The notes beneath the pieces were generated by a model. It was not told where the DNA came from. It did no database searches and was given only the letters and a program-made list of their open reading frames with translations. A program made the position numbers and the translations under genes. 64,000 bases of DNA from Alcanivorax sp. (GTDB lineage: Bacteria > Pseudomonadota > Gammaproteobacteria > Pseudomonadales > Alcanivoracaceae): NCBI RefSeq assembly GCF_017794965.1, contig NZ_CP051240.1, positions 1,240,001 through 1,304,000 of the forward strand, in the 5' to 3' direction. Below are positions 42,604 through 55,071 of this stretch, piece by piece (the first letter of the stretch is position 1; each line of letters opens with the position of its first letter).

Positions 42604-42798
42604 TTGCTGGCGGTTTATCCCTCAATAAACTCCGCCGCACCAACACTGCGGCGGCATCCCCCCGTAGGCGTCCATGCTCGCATGACGATCCCCGCGGAGC
42701 GGGGCCGTTGCCAGGGCAAAGCCTTACGTCGCCCGGGTCAGCTAGCGACCACCCGGCGGCCGGCGTTACCTGTTCAGGGATCCGGGTAGACCGCCAGC

Positions 42799-42826
42799 TT
42801 GATCAAAGTTGCACCAATAGTATGAT
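42799..42826 (+). promoter_or_regulatory. Sigma-70-like promoter of parDE
   Basis: TTGATC and TATGAT are separated by 16 bases, 33 bases before the parD start. ParDE operons usually repress themselves at such a promoter. Confidence 0.6.
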
Positions 42827-42858
42827 GATTGTGTTGTTCTTTCACTTGGGCCGCAGCT

Positions 42859-43116
42859 ATGAGCACCACCCGTAAAACCATTACCGTCACCGACCAGCAG
42901 GATCACTGGATCAAGTCGCAGATTGAGGCCGGGCACTACACCAACGACAGCGAGTATATTCGAGACTTGATACGCCGTGATCAGGCGAGCCAGGCGAATA
43001 TCGACGCGATTCGTGCCGCCTTGATCGAGGGCGAGCAAAGCGGTGTAGCGGAGCCTTTTGACGTCGAAACGTTCAAGCGCGAACTGGCTTCCCGGCATGG
43101 CGACAAAATCCGCTGA
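42859..43116 (+). CDS. parD: ParD-type antitoxin
   Basis: An 85-aa ribbon-helix-helix antitoxin. The N-terminal DNA-binding part reads TRKTITVTDQQDHWIKSQIE, followed by AGHYTNDSEYIRDLIRRDQ, the signature of the ParD/CC2985 family. The flexible C-terminus (PFDVETFKRELASRHGD) would wrap the toxin. It neutralises ParE and represses the operon. It overlaps parE by 17 bases. It marks the left edge of the accessory island. Confidence 0.9.
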   Translation: MSTTRKTITVTDQQDHWIKSQIEAGHYTNDSEYIRDLIRRDQASQANIDAIRAALIEGEQSGVAEPFDVETFKRELASRHGDKIR

Positions 43117-43399
43117 GTTCAAGCTTTCACCCGCAGCAAGAAAGGATATGGAGGCGGCATGGCTCTACTCCTTGCACGAGTGGGGCAGGGCGCAAGCCGA
43201 CCGGTATGTGGATGAACTGGTTGAAGCTTTTACCTTTTTAGCGGGGAGTCCTGGGGCTGGTGCACAATGCGAAGCCATTCGGGCCGGGTACCGTAAGTAT
43301 CCGGTGATTCGCCATGTCGTTTATTACCGCCAAGCCGGGTATGGCATCGAAGTGGTGAGGGTATTGCACGATCGAATGCTGCCCTCCAGGCATTTATAG
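43100..43399 (+). CDS. parE: ParE-type toxin
   Basis: A 99-aa RelE/ParE-superfamily toxin. The family pattern is clear: FKLSPAARKDMEAAWLYS, GRAQADRYVDELVEAFTFL, then a C-terminal RHVVYYRQAGYGIEVVRVLHDRM. ParE toxins block DNA gyrase. The ATG at 43100 overlaps parD, so translation is coupled to the antitoxin. The pair may stabilise the island that follows. Confidence 0.9.
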   Translation, partial: ATKSAEFKLSPAARKDMEAAWLYSLHEWGRAQADRYVDELVEAFTFLAGSPGAGAQCEAIRAGYRKYPVIRHVVYYRQAGYGIEVVRVLHDRMLPSRHL

Positions 43400-43621
43400 A
43401 GGCAGGCGGATCACTAACCATCGCCTGCAGCCAGAGCCCTGAGGATCCATCGAAGACGGATCTGTAGGAGCGGCGCTTGAGCCGCGAACCCCCACACCCT
43501 AAACAAACACCTGAAGCCTATTCATTTATTTGCGCTGGAAGATTGTGTACATTCGGAATTGATAACGAATAACAATCAGCTCTGCCAGGATGGCCGGGGT
43601 GAAATGCAATAAGGGGAACGG

Positions 43622-43717
43622 ATGCCAGGCTGTCAGTATCGACATTTTATTGCTGCCGATTGTGGCGATAGCAGTGGCGAGATTGTCTTTGCCTTTTTGA
43701 TGCGGGCAAGGGGCTAG
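43622..43717 (+). CDS. Short ORF just upstream of the NERD-helicase gene
   Basis: A 31-codon frame starting MPGCQYRHFIAADCG, with AGGGG five bases before the ATG and its stop five bases before the helicase start. It could be a leader peptide or an unrelated small protein; I do not recognise it. The rest of 43400-43621 holds a single REP-like GTAGGAGCGGCGCTTGAGCC at about 43465 and an AT-rich patch. Confidence 0.3.
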   Translation: MPGCQYRHFIAADCGDSSGEIVFAFLMRARG

Positions 43718-43722
43718 CCGTC

Positions 43723-45633
43723 ATGGCCACTATCATCCCCAACCTCAGCACCGTTCGCGGTATGACCGCGGGCGAGCGGCGCCTGGGGCAGCGGCTGGAA
43801 ACGCTGCTGGAGGATGACTACACCGTCTGGTACGACACCCCGGTGGGGCGCAACCGGCGCTATCCTGATTACATCATTCTTCATCCCGGCCGTGGCTTGC
43901 TGTTTCTGGAGGTGAAGGACTGGAAGCTGGATACCCTCAAACAGATCACCCCCCGCGATGTGGAAATCTTCACCCCCGATGGCCTGAAGACCGCCACCAA
44001 TCCTCTGCAGCAAGCCCGCCAGTGTGCGCTCACCGCCATCAAGAAACTGCAGCGCGATGAACACCTGCAACAAACCTCCGCCCAGCACAAAGGCAAACTC
44101 TGTTTCCCGTGGGGCTATGGGGTGGTGTTCCCCAATATCACTCGCAAGCAATGGAACGAGGCGATCCCTGAGGATCATCAGGAACTGGTGTTGCCGCCAC
44201 ACCGGCTGATCTGCCGGGATGAAATGACTGCCACCGCAGACCCTGAAGTCTTCCAGGAACAACTCTGGGCCATGTTCGATTACACCTTCGGCGACAAGCT
44301 CACCCTGCCGCAGATCGATCGCATCCGCTGGAACCTGTTCCCGGAAATCCGTATCAATGCGCCCCAGCAGGGGTTGTTTGATGAAGGAGATGAGGCTGAT
44401 GAAAAAAGCGAGCAGGCTAACGGGCAAGGGCAGGGCTGTCATAACGGCAGCCGGACCGTGGCAGAGAGCCAACCCGGCTACAACGCCATCCCGGATATCG
44501 TCCGCGTCATGGATCTGCAGCAGGAGCAACTGGCACGCAGCATGGGCGAGGGCCACCGGGTCATCCATGGGGTAGCCGGCTCCGGCAAGACGCTGATTCT
44601 CGGCTACCGCTGCCTGCACCTCGCCCAGGCCGTCACCAAGCCAATTCTGGTGCTGTGCTTCAACATCACCCTGGCTGCGCGGCTGCGCAGCTTTATTGCC
44701 GAAAAGGGCATCGAAGAGAAAGTACAGGTGCACCACTTCCATGAATGGTGTGGCCGGCAACTGCAAACCTACAACGTGGATCTGATCCCCGCCACGCCCG
44801 AGCTAAAACCCTGGGAGCGGCAGGTGGAGACGGTCGTGCAGGCCGTGGACAAGGGTCAGATCCCCCGCGCCCAATACAGCGCGGTGATGATCGACGAAGG
44901 CCACGATTTCGAGCAGGACTGGCTGGCACTCATCGTGCAGATGATTGACCCGGACACCAACTCCCTGCTGCTGCTCTACGACGATGCCCAGTCCATCTAC
45001 AAGAAGCGCAGCCTGAAATTCCCCCTGTCCAGCGCCGGCATTCAGGCCCGTGGCCGTACTACCATCCTGAAACTGAATTACCGCAACACCCGCGAAATCC
45101 TCAGCTACGCCTACGATTTCGCCAAGGACTTCCTGCAAGCTCAGGACGCCGACGACGACCACATTCCCCTGATCGCCCCGGAAATGGCCGGCGCCAGCGG
45201 CCCGCCACCGGCATTCCGCAAGTTCGATACCTTCAACGATGAAGCCCACTACATCGCCCGCTGTATTCGTAAATGGCACCAGAACGGCCAGCCGCTCAAC
45301 AACATCGCGGTGATCTACGGCTACAACTGGCAGGCAGAAACGCTGCAACGTGCCCTCAAGCGGGAAAACCTTCCTCACGCTTGGCTGAAAGATAACGCCA
45401 GCAAGAAAGCCTACGACGCCAATGCTGACCGCATTGCGTTACTTACCCGACAAAGCAGCAAGGGACTGGAGTTCGATACCGTAGTGCTGGCGGGGTTGGG
45501 GGGATTGAAGGATGACACGGAGAACCTGGAGAGTGAGGTGCGGTTGTTGTATGTAGGGATGACCCGGGCGCGGCAGCAGTTGTTGTTGACGGGGAGTGGG
45601 GGGAATTGGTTTGTGGGGCGGTTTGGTGGGTAG
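43723..45633 (+). CDS. NERD-nuclease / SF1 helicase fusion
   Basis: A 636-aa protein. Residues about 15-110 form a NERD domain, a nuclease-related PD-(D/E)xK fold, with D49, E63 and K65 visible in PDYIILHPGRG and FLEVKDW. A UvrD-like superfamily 1 helicase follows: Walker A GVAGSGKT (283-290), motif II D391-E-G-H, motif III-like LLYDDAQSIYK, motif IV LNYRNTREI and the C-terminal VRLLYVGMTRARQQL. Both activities look intact. NERD-helicase fusions occur in bacterial accessory regions and are suspected of nucleic-acid defence or repair; no function is proven here. The 3' end is very G-rich. Confidence 0.85.
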   Translation: MATIIPNLSTVRGMTAGERRLGQRLETLLEDDYTVWYDTPVGRNRRYPDYIILHPGRGLLFLEVKDWKLDTLKQITPRDVEIFTPDGLKTATNPLQQARQCALTAIKKLQRDEHLQQTSAQHKGKLCFPWGYGVVFPNITRKQWNEAIPEDHQELVLPPHRLICRDEMTATADPEVFQEQLWAMFDYTFGDKLTLPQIDRIRWNLFPEIRINAPQQGLFDEGDEADEKSEQANGQGQGCHNGSRTVAESQPGYNAIPDIVRVMDLQQEQLARSMGEGHRVIHGVAGSGKTLILGYRCLHLAQAVTKPILVLCFNITLAARLRSFIAEKGIEEKVQVHHFHEWCGRQLQTYNVDLIPATPELKPWERQVETVVQAVDKGQIPRAQYSAVMIDEGHDFEQDWLALIVQMIDPDTNSLLLLYDDAQSIYKKRSLKFPLSSAGIQARGRTTILKLNYRNTREILSYAYDFAKDFLQAQDADDDHIPLIAPEMAGASGPPPAFRKFDTFNDEAHYIARCIRKWHQNGQPLNNIAVIYGYNWQAETLQRALKRENLPHAWLKDNASKKAYDANADRIALLTRQSSKGLEFDTVVLAGLGGLKDDTENLESEVRLLYVGMTRARQQLLLTGSGGNWFVGRFGG

Positions 45634-45744
45634 AGGGGTTTGGCGTCGGGCAAGAGTTGACCCCGCATCTTCACGATCTCTCCCCTCGCTTCCTTATGTC
45701 TTAGTCTTCGTTAATAATGTTAAGTAATAGATGGGAAGGTTTTT

Positions 45745-47502
45745 GTGAGATTTAGAACACTTAGAAAATGGGATGATTTGGAAGGGACTGAAGCGCTCTT
45801 GTTTTGTGCGCAAATGCTAGAGGAGCTCCTTTTTGACTATACACTAGACACTTATAAGCCTTCTGCTATGAATGCAAGTTTGCTTTGTTCCGAAGCATTA
45901 ATGTGTGCTGCAGACATAGAGAAGGGGCTTATTGATAAAAATAACTTGAAATACATAATTGAGGAGCTGTCCCAAGTTATTCGGCGGGATCCCGTTGTTA
46001 AAAGGTTACTTTCATTAGATGTCGATTCTGTCCTGAGAAGTATTGAGGGTGGTCATGAGCGGATTGCGGATAAGAAAGTTGTGCTGGAGTTAGTGGCTTA
46101 TGAGCTTAGTTTAAAGAGATATAAGGAGATGAATGAGAGTCTTTTGTCTGAGGTGGTTAAAGCTAATGGCAGGAAAAGTGATATAAGGGTTGTTGTTAGA
46201 AGTTATGTCACCACCTTGATAAATTTTGGCTATGAAAGCAAGTACTTATACAAGAAGTGCCTCGACTTTTTTTACTATGGAAGTGAAAGAATAAAGGGAA
46301 ATCATAATATTGATGATTTTATAGATATTTTTAAAAAAGAGCCTGATGAATATGTGGCAATCTATAAAGCGTCTGGTATTTTCTCTGTTATTAGCGACTC
46401 ATGCGAGAATATTGATATAAATGTGTCAAAAGGGGCTGATGATTATTCCGGCTTTATCTCGAGCTCTGGGTTCTCGAATATCACTTCGGATCAGGTCTAT
46501 GTTGTTGTTAAAGGTATCTCTGCCTTGGATATGTATGCGGCTAAAGCTATGGCAGAAGATAGGATGGAGGTGATGAGTACATTGATGAAGTTGTTTCATC
46601 ATAAGGAAAGGCCTGATTGGGAAGGACGATGTTTGATGGTTAATGAGTCGAAAGGGACTGGAGTAATTGTCGATATTCCGGTTAATACAATGCATAGATG
46701 CATTGATTTGAAACCTGAAAAAGCTTCGCTCAAGCTTAATCAGTTAATTAATGGTTTCTCCTTGCATCAAGGGTCCTTTACCAAATTCGCCAGGAGTGCG
46801 GAGCTGCATTCTTTGGCTCTTGATAGTGATTCAAGAGAGAATCAAATGATTAATCTCTGGATTGCTCTTGAGTCGCTGATTCCGTCATCGGCAAAGGAAT
46901 TATCAAAAATCCAAAAATTAATAGATGCGATTATGCCGTTTATTAATATTGTTTATGTTCAGCGTCTGGTCGAAAGGTTTGTTGCTGATTTGTTTAATTG
47001 GAGTCCGGCAGCGCTTAATCGAGCTGTAAAAGGTATTCCTGGTGGGAAAATTTACGTAAAAATTGCAAAGGTATTGACGCAAGAAGAATTCAAGGGGAGG
47101 CGAGAGAAGCTATTTCAGGATTTTGGCGATTTCGTTCTTCTAAGGAATCGTGCGTTCCAAATAGGGGAAATGATTTCTAAAGGGAGCAAGGTTAGTGAAA
47201 CAATTAAGATCCATGATCAGCGAGTAAGATGGCAAATTCGTCGAATTTATAGAAGCCGGAACATGATTGTTCATTCAGGTGTGACCTTAAGTTTTACTGA
47301 TATTCTTATTGAGAATTTGCATGATTACTTGGATATCGTAATGTCTAAATTGGTTGCCCTTGCTTCTGGTGAGGTCAATATTAATACAATAGACCAAGGT
47401 TTCAAGTATGTGGCAATTAATTATGAGTCATACTTGAAGTTTCTTGATAAGAATAAAGATGGTTTTTCAAATGAAAGTATTGAAAAGCTTTTTTTGAGAT
47501 GA
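45745..47502 (+). CDS. Large AT-rich gene with C-terminal HEPN motif
   Basis: A 585-aa protein, visibly richer in A+T than its neighbours, pointing to recent transfer. The N-terminal ~370 residues match nothing I know. From about 370 ([18 protein letters not shown]) the pattern resembles the ApeA-like HEPN domain, and R505-N506-x3-H510 in SRNMIVHSG is the canonical R-N-x3-H RNase motif. HEPN nucleases cut cellular RNA when triggered and are common in phage defence (ApeA) and toxin systems. The GTG start has GGAAGG five bases before it. There is no adjacent MNT-type antitoxin, so it may be a self-contained sensor/effector. Only the motif and helix pattern support the HEPN call; the trigger is unknown. 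Confidence 0.6.
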   Translation: MRFRTLRKWDDLEGTEALLFCAQMLEELLFDYTLDTYKPSAMNASLLCSEALMCAADIEKGLIDKNNLKYIIEELSQVIRRDPVVKRLLSLDVDSVLRSIEGGHERIADKKVVLELVAYELSLKRYKEMNESLLSEVVKANGRKSDIRVVVRSYVTTLINFGYESKYLYKKCLDFFYYGSERIKGNHNIDDFIDIFKKEPDEYVAIYKASGIFSVISDSCENIDINVSKGADDYSGFISSSGFSNITSDQVYVVVKGISALDMYAAKAMAEDRMEVMSTLMKLFHHKERPDWEGRCLMVNESKGTGVIVDIPVNTMHRCIDLKPEKASLKLNQLINGFSLHQGSFTKFARSAELHSLALDSDSRENQMINLWIALESLIPSSAKELSKIQKLIDAIMPFINIVYVQRLVERFVADLFNWSPAALNRAVKGIPGGKIYVKIAKVLTQEEFKGRREKLFQDFGDFVLLRNRAFQIGEMISKGSKVSETIKIHDQRVRWQIRRIYRSRNMIVHSGVTLSFTDILIENLHDYLDIVMSKLVALASGEVNINTIDQGFKYVAINYESYLKFLDKNKDGFSNESIEKLFLR

Positions 47503-47624
47503 AACCCCGTATTATCACTGTATTTGCCGTTGTGTACGCAGGGCCTTTCTGTGTGGGCGGGATCATTACTCAGGCCAGGATTTCGAGCACCGCAGGCAGT
47601 GGGTGGTGGATCGTCTGGCGACAC

Positions 47625-47645
47625 ACAACAGGACACCCATCAATT
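47625..47645 (+). repeat. Module-boundary repeat, copy 1
   Basis: A 21-bp string starting ACAACAGGACACCC, identical to the copy at 48826-48846; the first 15 bases recur at 49907-49921. It lies in the gap after the HEPN gene. Confidence 0.8.
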
Positions 47646-47721
47646 GGTACTCCCGCTTATTGACTTGCCGGACCTGGCTGGCTGATGGTTAACCCTTTGC
47701 TGATAAGGGGTGGTAACCGTT

Positions 47722-48381
47722 ATGGAATGGTGTGGCTGGGATTGGCCGTGTATCTGGAGCAATGTTTTTGGGGCTGCTGCAGCGGCTTGGGTTCAAGCAG
47801 GTGCTACAGTTGCTGTTTTTGTTTGGTCAATAAAGTCTTCTAGGAAGACTTTTGAGGAGGATCAGAAGAGAACAAGAGAATCCTATGAGCGCCAACTGGA
47901 ACGAGACCGGATTGAACGTGCTGCCCGTGATGAGAGGGAGTCTCAGGCAGTCAATTATGAACGACTGAAGAATCTGGCTCGGGCTGTTTTTATCGTTAAT
48001 AAATCGATCATTACGATTGGCGCTCTCAAGAATATCCTTGATGAAGCTGCGAAAACTTTAGATCTTGATACTGTCCGTGTTGCAGCTCTTGTTCGTAGTG
48101 TTCATCAGGAGGCCGATTTTGTTATCAAGCTCATGATGCGCGAATTCCCAAATCCTTCTGTGCTTGGCCAGCTCCAGAGAATTGCGGTTGTACTTGATGC
48201 TGCTGCTATGTTTGGTTCTGCAGGTGCGGAAAGACTTAGATACGCTGCAAGCAAGAAAAAACTTGAAGATTCCATAAGCTACCTTAAAAAGGTGCAAAAA
48301 AATCTCATTGATTATCAGGAAGAATTCACTAAAAACCCGAATGCTACACTGGATCCAGTTGAAGGAAGTGACTTCATTTAG
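47722..48381 (+). CDS. Membrane protein with long coiled coil, unknown function
   Basis: A 219-aa protein. A hydrophobic helix at about 14-38 (FGAAAAAWVQAGATVAVFVW) is followed by a strongly charged coiled coil (about 45-75, EEDQKRTRESYERQLERDRI) and a helical C-terminal part. Tethered coiled coils of this sort occur in membrane-linked defence and stress proteins, but I cannot match the family. The ATG at 47722 is chosen over a GTG at 47710 for its position after AAGGGG. It lies between copies of the module-boundary repeat. Confidence 0.6.
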   Translation: MEWCGWDWPCIWSNVFGAAAAAWVQAGATVAVFVWSIKSSRKTFEEDQKRTRESYERQLERDRIERAARDERESQAVNYERLKNLARAVFIVNKSIITIGALKNILDEAAKTLDLDTVRVAALVRSVHQEADFVIKLMMREFPNPSVLGQLQRIAVVLDAAAMFGSAGAERLRYAASKKKLEDSISYLKKVQKNLIDYQEEFTKNPNATLDPVEGSDFI

Positions 48382-48394
48382 AGATGAATTCAAG

Positions 48395-48445
48395 AGATCC
48401 GGGGTCAGACCTCCAAGGATCCGGGGTCAGACCTCACATTTCACA
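48395..48445 (+). repeat. GGGGTCAGACCT repeats, left cluster
   Basis: Two copies of GATCCGGGGTCAGACCT (about 48396 and 48418), the second continuing CACATTTCAC. Two further copies lie at 49991 and 50025. Strings of this kind often accompany IS200-like or REP-associated transposases in gammaproteobacteria. Confidence 0.75.
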
Positions 48446-48518
48446 TGCAAGCATGCCCCCTACGGTTAAGCCCTGACGGTTTTGCATGACGCATGATGCA
48501 GCCGCGTAGCGGCCAAAG

Positions 48519-48549
48519 AAAAACCCCGGCGGATAAGCCGGGGTTTTTT
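48519..48549. terminator. Duplicated fadA terminator (left copy)
   Basis: CCCCGGC-ggataa-GCCGGGG flanked by A5 and T6, a bidirectional terminator. It is nearly identical to the copy at 50128-50157 that serves the real fadA gene. Confidence 0.9.
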
Positions 48550-48688
48550 GTTTCCAGTCCTGCCCTTGTGAGGCGGGGCCGGAAATTGGCATCAAGAGAG
48601 TTGTTCAGGAGCGGATAGCTATCAAAAGCACCCTCTCCCTGTCCCTCTCCCGCAAGCGGTAGAGGGGACCCTCCAGAGAGGTTAGGCG

Positions 48689-48846
<158 letters not shown>

Positions 48847-48968
48847 AGCCCTTAGCTTTGATCGGCTAATGAAAAAGTGTGAAATTTACTTGTGGGTTTG
48901 ACTGTTTTTTGATCTTGTCGTACATATATGGTGTCTGTCTATCAAAAAAACACAATATGTGGTGATTT

Positions 48969-49667
48969 ATGGATCGGGTTAAGAAGCAATATATTGAGCT
49001 CCAGGCTAGGCAGCTCCATAGGCAAATTTGGTCTCAAAGAGATAGTTTGTTTCCGGATGGTGTCTTGAGCCCGACTCGGCTTTGTGACCCCCGTATCGCG
49101 TGTGAGGTTCTCGGAATTAGCTATGAGGAGCTCCCCTACATTGATCCAAGGTTCGCACGACCTGAGGAAGGGAAGGTACTTGCAGGGTTAATAGACCGTC
49201 AGGCACAACGGATCGTTATCAGTGACGCCTTACCTAATCAAGTTATGAGATTTACTGCTGCTCACGAGCTTGGTCATTGGTGTCTGCACCAAGATCATAT
49301 TTTGCATAGAGATATGCCCGTTAGTGGATCTGATGTTGTCTACCAGAGGTCAGAAGTTGAGCAGGAAGCAGACTATTTCGCAGCATGTTTCCTGATGCCT
49401 AGGAAATCTGTGGTTAAAGGCTTTCAGAGCAGATTTAAGGTGCAGGTCCCATTACATTTTACGGATAGTTTGGCTTACTGGTTGTCTCCAAATGATCCTA
49501 ATTCACTAATTGGTGCTTCTCAAGACTCGTTGGCGAGAGAAAAAGCTCTGGCTCAGTGCACAGGCCTGGCTGGTGAAAGATTTCAATCTTTAGCAGATGA
49601 ATTCAAAGTTTCTGTGGGTGCTATGGCTCTCCGAGTTCGTGAATTGGGGCTTGTAAGCTGGCCATGA
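48969..49667 (+). CDS. ImmA/IrrE-family metalloprotease
   Basis: A 232-aa protein with the zinc-protease motif H99-E100-x2-H103 in AAHELGHWCLH and a downstream third-ligand helix EVEQEADYFAACFLMP (probably E133). This is the COG2856 pattern of ImmA, which cleaves phage or ICE repressors, and of IrrE/PprI. Family members usually sit next to an Xre-type repressor or antitoxin; here none is adjacent, and the gene stands alone between repeats. No helix-turn-helix is evident in the first 90 residues. The target is unknown; regulation of a mobile element or of the neighbouring defence-like genes is possible. Confidence 0.85.
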   Translation: MDRVKKQYIELQARQLHRQIWSQRDSLFPDGVLSPTRLCDPRIACEVLGISYEELPYIDPRFARPEEGKVLAGLIDRQAQRIVISDALPNQVMRFTAAHELGHWCLHQDHILHRDMPVSGSDVVYQRSEVEQEADYFAACFLMPRKSVVKGFQSRFKVQVPLHFTDSLAYWLSPNDPNSLIGASQDSLAREKALAQCTGLAGERFQSLADEFKVSVGAMALRVRELGLVSWP

Positions 49668-49906
49668 AAGTAGATGGATCAGGAGGCAGACCTGACACAT
49701 TTTAGAACACAGGAAGATTGGTGAGAACAACAGGTTAAGGCGTGATGGTTTTGAGGAAACACGAGGGTCAGGTCTTGCCCCGTGCGTTTTGTTCAGACAG
49801 ATAGTTTCTTGAGCATTGCGATGAAGCGTGGCTCACGAGACGGGTCGCTCATACAATAGTATCCTTTCCCTGTGCACTTTCTTGCCTCGACCGAACACAC
49901 AACCAC

Positions 49907-49921
49907 ACAACAGGACACCCA
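49907..49921 (+). repeat. Module-boundary repeat, copy 3
   Basis: The 15-bp core ACAACAGGACACCCA without the last six bases of the other copies. The interval 49668-49906 around it holds only fragments: two inverted versions of a GTCAGGTCT..GCCCC word and no convincing gene. Confidence 0.7.
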
Positions 49922-49990
49922 AACATTGGCAGATTTCCTACAGCTGTGATGGTTGTTGTCTGATGTTGTGCTGTCCGTAAGGTCAGCAGA

Positions 49991-50052
49991 AGATCCGGGG
50001 TCAGACCTCACATTTCACAGCAGAAGATCCGGGGTCAGACCTCACATTTCAC
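49991..50052 (+). repeat. GGGGTCAGACCT repeats, right cluster
   Basis: Two direct copies of GATCCGGGGTCAGACCTCAC.. at 49991 and 50025, 34 bases apart. From the second copy on, the sequence is the same as in the left cluster at 48418, so the repeat forms the left limit of the fadA-associated duplication. Confidence 0.75.
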
Positions 50053-50127
50053 ATGCAAGCATGCCCCCTACGGTTAAGCCCTGACGGTTTTGCATGACGC
50101 ATGATGCAGCCGCGAAGCGGCCAAAGA

Positions 50128-50157
50128 AAAACCCCGGCGGATAAGCCGGGGTTTTTT
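50128..50157. terminator. Terminator of the fadBA operon
   Basis: CCCCGGC-ggataa-GCCGGGG with A5 before and T6 after, about 95 bases past the fadA stop on the minus strand. It works in both directions and also insulates the operon from the island. Confidence 0.9.
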
Positions 50158-50204
50158 GTTTCCAGTCCTGCCCTTGTGAGGCGGGCCCGGAAATTGGCAT
50201 CCGG

Positions 50205-50250
50205 GCCTGAGCGCCGGCTTGCGTCCGGCGTCAGGCTTCGGGCGTCAGGC
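50205..50250. repeat. GCCGGACG-type repeat next to fadA
   Basis: Contains GCGTCCGGCGTCAGGC and GGGCGTCAGGCGTT, words shared with the elements at 27500 and 61549. It is missing from the truncated fadA copy, where an unrelated ~90-bp sequence takes its place. Confidence 0.6.
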
Positions 50251-50251
50251 G

Positions 50252-53601
<3,350 letters not shown>

Positions 53602-53722
53602 AGCGTTTGCTCTCCAGTCCCAAAGTACGCGGCGCAATCGGCCGCTTTGGTAATGCCCCTGGTCCCTCAAAATGGGGGAGGCGACGTGATTCATGTGAGT
53701 GTTTGCTTACATAAATCAACGA

Positions 53723-53743
53723 ACTTGCAGGCCCGCAAGTATA
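53723..53743 (-). promoter_or_regulatory. Possible fadBA promoter and operator
   Basis: A minus-strand -10 (TATACT, 53738-53743) overlaps an inverted repeat ACTTGC-aggccc-GCAAGT (53723-53740) about 120 bases before fadB. This layout suggests repression by a dimeric regulator. The -35 is poor and the regulator is not identified. Confidence 0.35.
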
Positions 53744-53759
53744 GGGAAGGTGAATGACT

Positions 53760-54130
53760 TTTTTAGCCCTAATTTGTGACCGTCTGGTCGGATGGCGTGA
53801 TTGGTGAAGAATGTGTCGCAACGTGCGCGATGGCTGAGGCAGAGCGCAATGTCTCGAGCCTTGCCCGGGCCGCGGTCTGCTGGCGTTTGCGGTTTCCTGC
53901 TTTGCGGTGGGACCACCGCGCCCACCAGGAAAGGCGTTGGCGTTGCTTGCATGTCTCGTCCCTGTACTTTCCATGTATCACGTCATCGCAACCGCCCCAA
54001 GGATGCGCTTTTCTGGCGCCGTCTTAAAGGGGGGAAGGGGGATACAGTCTGTCCACTCCGGTGGCTGCTCGTTGGTGAGTGAATGAGGCCTGCCCGTAGG
54101 AAACGACACTGGAGAACGGGGATTGTTCTT
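53760..54130. other. Intergenic region before the REP array
   Basis: About 370 bases without a convincing gene. A degenerate REP-like GCGGTGGGACCACCGCGCCC lies at 53904. Confidence 0.55.
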
Positions 54131-55045
54131 GTAGGAGCCCAGCTTGCCTGGGCGAAAGGCTTCGAGACGCGAGTGGCGAGTTTCGGGTTGCGAAAGCCTG
54201 GCCTGAGCGGTCCAACGGTCTTTGCTTTTGAAATCCGCTCATCGTGACTCGCAACCGTCTATTCGCCCAGGCGAGCTGGGCTCCTACAGATCCGGGGGCG
54301 GATGGTTCGGCCAACACTGCGGGGAAGGGCGGGCGTGGTGCGTCGCTTTTAAGGTAAACTGCCCGACACGCTCATTCCTGCCCTTGTAGGAGCCCAGCTT
54401 GCCTGGGCGAAAGGCTTCGAGACGCGAGTGGCGAGTGTCAAGTTGCGACAACCTGGCCCGAGCGGTCCAACGGTTTTTGCTTTTGAAATCCGCTCATCGT
54501 GACTCGCAACCGTCTATTCGCCCAGGCGAGCTGGGCTCCTATAGATCCGGGGGCGGATGGTTCGGCCAACATTGCGGGGAAGGCGGGCGTGGTGCGTCGC
54601 TTTTAAGGTAAACTGCCCGGCACTCTCATTCCTGCCCTTGTAGGAGCCCAGCTTGCCTGGGCGAAAGGCTTCGAGACGCGAGTGACGAGTGTCGAGTTGC
54701 AACAACCTGCCCCGAGCGGTCCAGCGGTTTTGCTTTTGAAATTCGCTCATCGTGACTCGCAACGGTCTCTTCGCCCAGGCGAGCTGGGCTCCTACAGATC
54801 CGGGGGGAAGGTTCGGCCATCACTGCGGGGAAGGCGGGCGTGGTGCGTCGCTTTTAAGGTAAACTGCCCGGCACGCTCATTCCTGCCCTTGTAGGAGCCC
54901 AGCTTGCCTGGGCGAAAGGCTTCGAGACGCGAGTGACGAGTTTCGGGTTGCGACAACCTGGCCCGAGCGGCCAGCGGTTTTTGTTTTTCGACACCCGCGC
55001 CTTGTGACTCGCAACGGTCCATTCGCCCCTCAAGATGCGCTCCTG
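54131..55045. repeat. Tandem array of about 250-bp REP-doublet units before recJ
   Basis: Four copies of a unit starting GTAGGAGCCCAGCTTGCC at 54131, 54386, 54640 and 54891 (spacing 255, 254, 251). Each complete unit holds a REP doublet (inverted partners near 54263, 54517 and 54769), followed by about 95 bases ending in TTTTAAGGTAAACTGCCCG. The fourth unit is degenerate and runs into the recJ leader. Units differ by scattered substitutions and small indels, so the array is not brand new. Confidence 0.88.
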
Positions 55046-55071
55046 CAAAGGCTCCCGTTACAGGTTGTTTG

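Noticed and set aside
43552..43582. Possible Fur box (TGATAACGAATAACAATCA)
   Set aside because: Only about 11 of 19 positions fit the consensus and no iron gene is adjacent.
49793..50011. 72-codon minus-strand frame in the island
   Set aside because: No family resemblance, spans repeat copies, low-complexity start; treated as chance.
54131..55045. Possible CRISPR array because of regular repeats
   Set aside because: The period is about 250 bp with palindromic doublets; no 25-40-bp repeat/unique spacer pattern and no cas genes.
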